Below are positions 56,265 through 64,000 of a stretch of DNA of 64,000 nucleotides, in pieces; position 1 is the stretch's first letter; every line of letters begins with the position of its first letter. The notes beneath the pieces are model-generated. The model made no database searches. It was not told the DNA's origin and saw only the letters and a list, made by a program, of their open reading frames with translations. The position numbers and the translations under genes were made by a program. Source of the stretch: Gyrodactylus bullatarudis (Eukaryota; Platyhelminthes; Monogenea; Gyrodactylidea; Gyrodactylidae); assembly GCA_012064415.1 (NCBI GenBank), contig SSNU01000218.1:40590-104589 (forward strand), read 5' to 3'.

Positions 56265-58265
56265 ATAATGATTCTGCAAGTGTAAATTTCAACAGGTAAA
56301 TTTCTCAAGCCATAATTCTGTATTGAAGAATTAAAAATTTTCTAGGAAATATAAAGAGCGTTTTTATGAAAAATCACTTACAGAGATCAAGGAGAAAAAA
56401 GATAGGAGCTTTTATCGAGAATTTTACCCGTAGAAATGTGATCCCCTTGAATTCATCTCTTGAATGGTCAGTTTTTGGGCCAATAACTCTTAAGCTGAAG
56501 CTTTGTTTTTCAATAAAATTCGTGTTCAGCGTATTCTGAAACCATGCACAATTTCCAATCTCAGCTATGTAACTTGATCTCTCCTTGATCTCAGAATTTT
56601 AAATTCAATATAGAGGAAAGTGGGAATTTCTTCCCTAAATTAATACATTCGAGTACCTGAAGGCTTAGTGAATAATAATATTATCAGGCAATTGGTTTTA
56701 AAAAAATTCTTCTTAGAATAAGCGTCTATCAACATTGAAAAGATTACAATGAATGATCAAATCCCAAATTGTTTCTCACTTGCAAACTTTCAAGACTCTA
56801 AAAGTAATCATTCCTATGCCTGATTATGAAATACACTCACGTTCCAATACATTCACTTTTCAAAAATTTGATCACGTTAAAATACGTAGCAGAGAATTAC
56901 AGAATTTTATGATGAAAAGTTACACATGATCTCGAGAATTTGATCTAAAAATTATTCTTTGCCTAGAAATCTCAAGTTTTTCGGCCCTTTTTCGATCCTC
57001 GTTATCTCCAAATACACTCAGATTAGTCCATTATATTTCATTTGGCGATAGGAGCAATTTACAAGAGATCAACAATCCTTTCTTTATTAGTCCCATCTTC
57101 ATATCAGGTGTATATTATTATTCAGTTTACTTGTAAGTAAAAGTATCATTCTTTTGATATAATTTTTCTATTCTCTACTTATTAAATATTCAAATTTAGT
57201 TTTTTTAATAAACTTTTTTTGCTTTTATCAGGCTAATTCATAGAAAATACAGTATAATAATAAAATAAACAGAGTATTAAATGTATAAAACTCACTATAG
57301 TTCATAGGTCAAGTCCTGGATGTCAAATCTAAACAGAGTTTATCTTTCAGATTCCATGTGAGAGATGTCTTACTTGTGACGACTATATGGATGAAAAGGA
57401 ATTATTTCAATGTAAGGGCAAGAGTTGGCAATAGTATAAGTAAAATAAGTCTTTGATGACTACTTGAAAGTAATAATAATAAATTTGAAAGATTTTTTTT
57501 ACTAAAATGGGAACTTTGACACTTCAATAGAAAATAATTTTGGATAAAAATTTATATAATTCGAACCAAAAATTCATTCTGAACCAAATTTTTCACCCAG
57601 CGAAAATGAAACTGAATATATTAGAATTGAAAAATCTATCTCTAATGATTGTGTCATCCCATTGAAGAAGGTACTTGACTATTCCAGTACTGAAACGTCT
57701 GAAATTGGCTTTGGAGAAAGGTTGGTTATATTATAGTTGAATGCAATTTTATGGAACAGAATGTTGGTGATTCAGTGGATTTGTCGATTCTAATATTTCG
57801 ACAAATATTATGAAATTCTATTGGTCAAAATTTGAAATGGTATTAAAATCAGTCGAATTATAATGATAATTGTCATTAGACTCACGTAACAATGACATTT
57901 GGGGAGATATTCCTGAAATGGAAAAAATTTACTTGTCAATTGCTTCTTGAATAACAAGTTGACACAGCAAATGCGTGAAAATTTTCTGGTTTCCGTTGTA
58001 ATCGAAATTCTATTTCTCAAAAACGAGAAAGTTCCCTTGCAACAGAGGTTAAGCATTTCAAAAAATTTTAGGGGTAATTAACCTGAAAATTAATACATTA
58101 ATTTATTGCCGAATTTATCTACGTTATGGTGAGTTTTTTTAAGTTACAAGGGATAAGTGCTTAATTTTGTTTCTTTTAATCAAACTATATGCTTTAACTT
58201 ACACACTTGATCTAGAATTTTTCAATTGTAGTTCAATGACAGTCAGTTTTCCTAATGTTTATAAA
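56265..58265. other. No gene seen
   Basis: AT-rich; short frames such as 57808-58056 (minus) carry no domain. Confidence 0.3.
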
Positions 58266-58923
58266 GCTAGTTGACATGAAGATGAGAATTTACTATTCTT
58301 ACAAAAAAATCGATATTTTTCTCCGGAATCAAATAATTTCTTGAATTTTAAAACGGAATGAGCTAATAAGTTATTGATATTCAAAAAAATTCCGAAAGTA
58401 ATTCAATCTAACCAAAATAAGGCTACTTTTTGGATTTCGAAAATGCATCAAATTTCCACATTTTCAACATTTGAATCCAAAATTTTTATTGATTCGAAGC
58501 AGTTAAGTAATGATATTTAGGATCAACAATAGACAAAGAATCCGAATTTGGCCATAGAGATAGCGAAGAAAAAGTGAGAAAAAGTAAAACTTCCAGATTT
58601 TGGATAATTTGCCTTTGAGATAATCAAAAAATTCATATCGATCGATACACCACAGTAATAACGAATTTCAGTGAACTTCAGCAGATGTATTCGAATTTTT
58701 TGATCCTCATCATCATTTCTTAACTGCTTTGAATCATTAAAATCGATGAAAATTTTGGGTAAAAGAGTTGAAAATGTGGAAATTTGATGCATTTTCGAAA
58801 ACCAAAAAGTAGCCTTATTTTGGTTAGATTGAATTATTTTCGGAATTTTCTTTTCTGTGAATCCAGAGAAAAATATCGAGGTTTTTTGTAAAAATAGTAA
58901 ACTCTCATTTTCATGTCAATTAG
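58266..58923. mobile_element. Foldback element, ACATGAAGATGAGAA family, copy 1
   Basis: Left end CTAGTTGACATGAAGATGAG and right end CATTTTCATGTCAATTAG are inverted, with arms extending through ATCGATATTTTTCTCC and TTCAATCTAACCAAAATAAG. An 89-codon minus frame at 58523-58792 lies in the folded centre and is not a gene. Confidence 0.7.
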
Positions 58924-58943
58924 GTTTAGAATTTCAGGAAATA

Positions 58944-59692
58944 AAGCTAATTAATATGAAGATTTCTAGCAAAAAAAAAAATGGGAATTTATGATTTTTA
59001 CAAAATTCTTAATTTTTTCATCAAGAAATCGAATTTGATCAAGATTCTTTGGAATCTAGACCATGAGGCCCTATTTCACGATACGGAGAAAAAAAATTTA
59101 GAAAATATCTATTTTTAAGGAAAATACGGCAAATTTGAAATCTTGAAGGAGCGCCAAATTCCCATTTTTTTGAATTTTGAGTTGAAAATTTTGACGATTT
59201 CAATGTGAAAGAGGGATCAAAAGTTGATTATAGGATCAGAATAAAACAAAAAAGCCGATTATTATTATAAAACTTTTGATAAGTTCGTCATTTTTCGGGG
59301 ATTTTGAAATATTAAATTTCATCGATTTTCAAGTGGGAAAAAAGATGAAAAAATCAAATTTTGATTTTGACACGATTATGGGGGGATTCTTAAAACCAGA
59401 TTCAGCATATTTACTTTCTTCGACTAATTTTAAGAATCAACTTTTGATCCCTCTTTCACATTGAAATCGGCAAAATTTTTCAACTCAAAGTCCAAATTTG
59501 GCGCTACTTCAAGATTTCAAATTTGCCGTATTTTCCTTAAAAATAGATTTATTCTAAATTTTTTTTCTCCGTATCGTGAAAGAGGGCCTCATGGTCTAGA
59601 TTCCAAAGAATCTTGATCAAATTCGATTTCTTGATGAAAAAATTAAGAATTTTGTAAAAATCATAAATTCCCATCTTCATATTAACTAGGTT
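58944..59692. mobile_element. Foldback element, AATATGAAGATGGGAA family, copy 2
   Basis: Arms match copy 1 at 52694-53390. The left arm is interrupted near 58962-58980 by a short insertion ending in a run of A. Right end CCATCTTCATATTAACTAGG. The arms contain GATCAAGATTCTTTGGAATC and its complement. Confidence 0.75.
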
Positions 59693-60102
59693 TTAGTTTT
59701 GTTTTACTTAGCCTAGTTCAGATTCAAAATCAGTGGATGCAAGCAATTTCAAGCGTGTTAAGAAATTGATTGTTACAGGATTAACCACAGATCCAGGCAG
59801 AAATCGATAATTTTCCATTTTAGCTTACGCTGAATACGTGCAGCTAGAATTAATAAGGAAGACAATTAGAGAAATTTCTTCATTTGGCCATTTCTCCAAT
59901 TTGCTATCCAATAGATGCATTTAAATGGATTAGAACAAGTTGACTTTTATCAGTTAAAAATTTTAACTTAAAATCAATTGATCTATCGGAAATATGGTTA
60001 AAATTCTCGTTAATTTTTTGGCTGAATATAAGCTCACTTTTGCCTTGATGAAATTGGAAAAAATAAGTAGAAAAAAATCTCAAAACATGTATTCTCATAT
60101 AA

Positions 60103-61034
60103 ACACAATTAACATGAAGATGAGAATTAACTTCTTTTACAAAAAAAATCAAATACACAAATATGCACCTAATTTCCCCTTTTTCAACTTTTGAGCTCAA
60201 GATTTTTATCGATTCCAATGATTCGAAGCAGTTATATGCTGATATTCGAGATCAGCCTCCGGCAAAGAATTTGAATTGGGACGTGGAGTTAGAAAGGAAT
60301 CTATTTCTTGTCTGTGATTCGTCGAAGGACGGCCTTGTCTTGGTTCATCATCAAAAGTTGTTTTCCCATTCTTGAACAAACAATACCATTTTTGTACTGT
60401 AGACATTGAAACAACTCCTCCAATACCTCTTTCCATTAATTTTAAGGCCTCTGATGCAGTATGACTGATTAAAGTAAGTAATTAAAGTAAATAATGGCTT
60501 GAATTTGTGTGTCTGTAAAATTTATGGCTTTATCAAGAATATTTTAAAACTGAAAAGATTAACAGATATAAACAAATTCTTCAGTTTTTCCTGAATCTTT
60601 TCATGTATAGTTTATATTCATAACATTGAGAACTAATTGAAAATTGATAATTGAAAAAATTTCCGAGAACTTTTCACACAACCTAATACCATTTTCAAGA
60701 TAAATTAGACTTTTAATTTTTGGATAATTCCCCATCGTGATAATTAATAAATTCAAATCTTTCGATTTCCAACGATAATTACGAATTTCTGTAGGTGAAT
60801 TCAAATTCTTCTTTTAATGCTGGTCCAGCGAATAACTGCTTCGAAAGTTAAAAAAGTGGAAATTTGATGCATTTTCGAAATTTGCAAAACAGCCTTATTT
60901 GGTCAGATTGAATTTTTTAAATATTTTAACTTATTTCATTGTGGAATTCAAAAAATAAATTATTTCCTGACTTTCTGAAGAAAAATATTGAGTTTTTTGT
61001 AAAAAGAGTAAATTATCATCTTTATGTCAATTAG
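60103..61034. mobile_element. Foldback element, ACATGAAGATGAGAA family, copy 2, with mariner insert
   Basis: The left arm from AATTAACATGAAGATGAGAA and the right arm ending CTTTATGTCAATTAGG match the family copy at 58266. Between the arms lies a fragment of a mariner transposase gene, so the centre has been replaced or invaded. Confidence 0.65.
60290..60535 (-). pseudogene. Mariner transposase N-terminal fragment
   Basis: On the minus strand, INFTDTQIQAIIYFNY (near 60525), then in a shifted frame SHTASEALKLMERGIGGVV, STVQKWYCLFKNGKTTFDDE, PRQGRPST. This is the helix-turn-helix start of a mariner transposase. The catalytic domain is absent; the open frame continues to 60206 in foldback sequence. 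Confidence 0.7.
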
Positions 61035-61339
61035 GTTTGAGAACATTTTTCTTTTTTTAAAACATAATATAATATTAAAATTAAAATATTATTTTTTAAT
61101 TCTTGAATGAAATTATATTATTTATCGATTATAATACAAATTAGTATTGAGTAAGAAAATCAATTTCTCAGTTTTGGGACAGGATCAGCCAATTAATAAG
61201 CCAGCAATAGTTGACTATAGAATGTCTTGTCTAGTCTATGACAGGACTAGTCTCACTTTGGCATGGAGAATAGGCTAGGTTAAAATGGGGTTTACTCCGA
61301 TCAACTCATGAGACTGCTCAATTCTGTAACTGCTTATTC

Positions 61340-62990
61340 AGAATTAGTATGTTTTTTAAATAAAAAAATCAGATCAAGTATGTATTTTTACACATTGTGC
61401 ATATAAAATTATTTTTAGATTTAGCATATCCTTGAGTATTGTTTTCAAATTTAGCATGTTTTTGCTCAGAATTAGTATGAAGTAGACTTAAATACTTGAA
61501 GATTAGTTTTTTTCATATCGATGGGCGATTTAATTAATTTTGCAAAATTTCGTCCCAATCTAGTATGTAGCACTAGATTTTATTCATAAATAATCTCAAA
61601 TTTAGTATGTTACTTGATCTAAATGTATAGAAATCACTTGTTAACTTCTGATTGGTCGAGATAAATAATGCTTAATTAGGGGGTAAATTCGTGTTTCAAT
61701 AAAAATAAGATGTTCCAATAGAAATATTTTTACTGTAACAACGTTTTTCCCTTTGTTTTAAGAGAAGCGAGGAATGAATTCAGTCGTATTTAACTAAGGT
61801 TTCTATACCTTCTGCAGTTCGTTAAGGAAGATATGAAATTCGATAAGGAATTCGTGAAATTCAGTAAAAAAACTCATGAAATTCATTAAGGAAAAGTATT
61901 TTAAAATTTCATTATTGAAGAAAAATATGAAATTCAATAGGGAAGTTGTGAAAACGATATGGAATTAATGCAATTCATAAAAGGAATATTCAAGTTTTAT
62001 TCGTCAATCAAAGATATCAATCCTTCGCTTGCAAGGGGACAAAATTAATATAAAAATTACTTTAAATGTAGTGAATAAATTCAATAAACTCAATTGGTCT
62101 TCTGATTTGTAAGCTGTATTGAATAGATGAGTTTAGTGTGGTTTTGTGTGAAGATTGGTCTCAATTCATTAAACACATGGGCAGTGCCATATTCAACCAC
62201 TTACATATGAATCCGCAATCCCAGAGAGAGTTTACCTCGAAGAAGAATGATTGTTGATATCAATGATTAATGTCAAAAACGCTACAAGTTCTACAAAGCT
62301 TAATTGATTACATCGAACGTTGACTAATGGAGAAAATATTGACTACCTAAGAGGACAAGACGGTATTCCTGTTGCTGAATAGTGTATGAGAAGACTCTAG
62401 GAGATCGTAGAAAAAGCCAAATAAACTCTAGATAAAATAATACTATTCACAAACCATGTGAAATATTATTATCCTAAATTATTGCGGAAAGAAGATAAAA
62501 TTTTCCTTTTATGAATTGCATTAATTTCATATCGTTTTTCACGAATTCCTTATCGAATTTCATATCTTCCTTAACGAACTGCAAAAGGTATATAACGAAG
62601 AGTTAGGAAATATAAGCGAATCCAAATTTTCATAGGTATTTTTGCTATATAATCATGAGCCTCTTCATTAATTTCTTTGATTAGGTTCATTTGGTGATGT
62701 TCGGAATTTTTCACATTAGCGATAATCCATAATTTCTATTCAAACTGATTTTGAATCTTCGCCTAATATTTAGCCCATATGAAATGAACTAAATGAATTA
62801 TGCCATTTTGGAAATTCTTATTCAAAAAATGAAACATACTAAGTTTGAAAACAAGAAAGATTATTTATGAATAAAATCTAGTGTACATACTAATTCTGAG
62901 CAAAAACATGCTAAATTTGAAAACAAAACTCAAGGACATACTGAATCTGAAATTACTGTTATATGCACAATGTGTAAATAGACATACTAC
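61340..62990. mobile_element. Nested inverted repeats with ATTTAGTATG repeats
   Basis: Outer arms 61340-61612 and 62815-62990 are inverted and each contains several (A)ATTTAG(C/T)ATG or AATTAGTATG units, a MULE-like subterminal pattern. Inner arms 61800-61985 and 62505-62605 are also inverted, around GTTCGTTAAGGAAGATATGA, and include degenerate ATGAAATTCA(T/G)TAAGGAA repeats. The interior has a peptide-like stretch (SVVLCEDWSQFIKHM, about 62140) of unknown origin, vaguely like a Tc1 C-terminus. Confidence 0.5.
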
Positions 62991-62993
62991 ACC

Positions 62994-63310
62994 TAGTCAA
63001 TATGAAGATGGGAATTTATGATTTTTACAAAATTCTTAATTTTTTCATCAAGAAATCGAATTCGATCAAGATTCTTTGGAATCTAGACCATGAGGCCCTC
63101 TTTCACGATACGGAGAAAAAAAATTTAGAAAATATCTATTTTTAAGGAAAATACGGCAAATTTGAAGTCCCATTTTTTGAATTTTGAGTTGAAAATTTTT
63201 GCTGAATTTATCAAAAATTTCAAGATGATTATCGGTTGTTTTGTCTCATTGTGATCCTAAAAATCAAATTTTGATCACTCTCTCACATTGAAATCAACAA
63301 AAATTTTCAG
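62994..63310. mobile_element. Foldback family AATATGAAGATGGGAA, truncated copy 3
   Basis: A left arm starting ACCTAGTCAATATGAAGATG and running through GGAATCTAGACCATGAGG, then a piece matching the family centre (GATCACTCTCTCACATTGAA). The right arm is missing. Confidence 0.7.
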
Positions 63311-63479
63311 GTAAAAGTAGATTTACAAACAAAATTAAGCTTGTAGGAGCGTTAAAGCTACTTAAAAATTTTCCTATTGCTAGTTCAACTCAGAAACAAA
63401 ATGGAAATGAAGTCGAAGTAATAATTGAACCCAAAGAGCAAGTAGTTGAAACTAAATCTCATTATAATCAAGAGTTATT

Positions 63480-63665
63480 GCCAAAAAGTGTATATATGGG
63501 TAGGGGATTTTCCAAAAAGTGTATGATATACACGATGTATTTCCAATAATCATATATATTTTTCCTAAAAATGTACTAGTGTATTCGATAATTACCAAAA
63601 CATAAATAGCATTTACGAAAAGTGTAAGACTAATTACCAAATGTGTATAATTTTTTGTGATAACA
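63480..63665. repeat. Degenerate tandem repeat, CCAAAAAGTGTA units
   Basis: About seven units of 21-31 bp beginning CCAAAAAGTGTA or a variant. The style resembles the tandem units in the ends of the MULE at 49330. Upstream (63350-63475) an open plus frame (EPKEQVVETKSHYNQELLPK) has no recognised domain. From 63666 to the end nothing further is recognised. Confidence 0.45.
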
Positions 63666-64000
63666 CTGGTGGTCATGGTAAATTTTTTTTAAGGTCTGTT
63701 AAAAAAGTAAATAATTTCCGGATCAAAATTTTATGCCGATTCCAAATCTGTTCTCAGAATCCTGATATCGTTCTCAGTTTCAGAGATAATGGGGAAAAAC
63801 AAATTTTGGGAAAATTTCTAATTAAAAATATTTTTAAATTAGATTTTCGCAAAAGTAATTATAGTTAATTAAGTTTTTTTAGATAAAGTGAGAAAGTATA
63901 AAATTCTGCGTCGAATGATGGGTCTTTAGGTGCGTTTGAGGAAAATAAGCCGCTAAAATTTGCGGTCAAAGTAAAAAGAAAATATTTTTTTTCTAATTTT

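Noticed and set aside
58523..58792. 89-codon minus frame.
   Set aside because: Sits in the folded centre of a foldback element; no domain.
1..64000. CRISPR arrays, bacterial operons, riboswitches, phage genes.
   Set aside because: Sequence is eukaryotic in character (spliced gene, polyadenylation signal, animal transposons); no regularly spaced direct repeats of CRISPR type were seen.

Overview
This window looks like nuclear DNA of an invertebrate animal. It is very AT-rich, almost free of intact genes, and filled with eukaryotic transposable-element remains (Penelope-like, Ty3/gypsy, piggyBac, Tigger/pogo, hAT, Merlin, MULE, Tc1/mariner, LINE). It also holds one lysosomal membrane protein gene of metazoan type (LAMP family) with a 31-nt intron. 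Tiny introns together with Merlin and Penelope elements would suit a flatworm, but that is inference; no lineage-specific marker is present.

Layout. 1-8 kb: foldback/MITE elements, including a Merlin MITE inserted in one arm of a larger foldback. 8.4-9.3 kb: hAT transposase pseudogene. 9.5-13 kb: little beyond a degenerate ribozyme copy and one possible signal-peptide exon. 13.1-16.7 kb: broken Ty3/gypsy element on the minus strand. 16.9-18.2 kb: internally deleted piggyBac. 20.8-28 kb: cluster of Penelope-like elements (RT, GIY-YIG and terminal pieces) with a Tigger pseudogene. 31.7-33.4 kb: Penelope terminal fragment followed by a Merlin transposase. 35.5-39.2 kb: two inverted-repeat elements. 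42.2-44 kb: DNA transposon containing a LINE reverse transcriptase fragment. 45.9-47.6 kb: more Penelope pieces. 49.3-51.7 kb: a MULE with a 9-bp target duplication, then a complete-length but dead Tc1-like element. 52.7-63.3 kb: foldback families, a Penelope terminal element with perfect 117-bp arms, the LAMP gene (54.7-55.4 kb, minus), a mariner fragment and MULE-like terminal repeats.

Most interesting signal. At least eight places carry a compact RNA motif at Penelope-type ends, often downstream of a CCAAT box and a TATA-like box. It has a hammerhead ribozyme core (CUGANGA ... GAA), a short stem III, an NUH cleavage position and a 4-bp stem I that covaries between copies. The normal stem II hairpin is missing. 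In its place are exactly 8 nt, six of which pair with a strand lying upstream of stem I, and this pairing also covaries. This would be a pseudoknotted hammerhead variant. In two elements the inverted terminal arms begin within about 10 nt downstream of the predicted cleavage site.

Little here works together as a host pathway. The LAMP gene is the only confident host gene; almost everything else recognisable is mobile-element sequence in different stages of decay.
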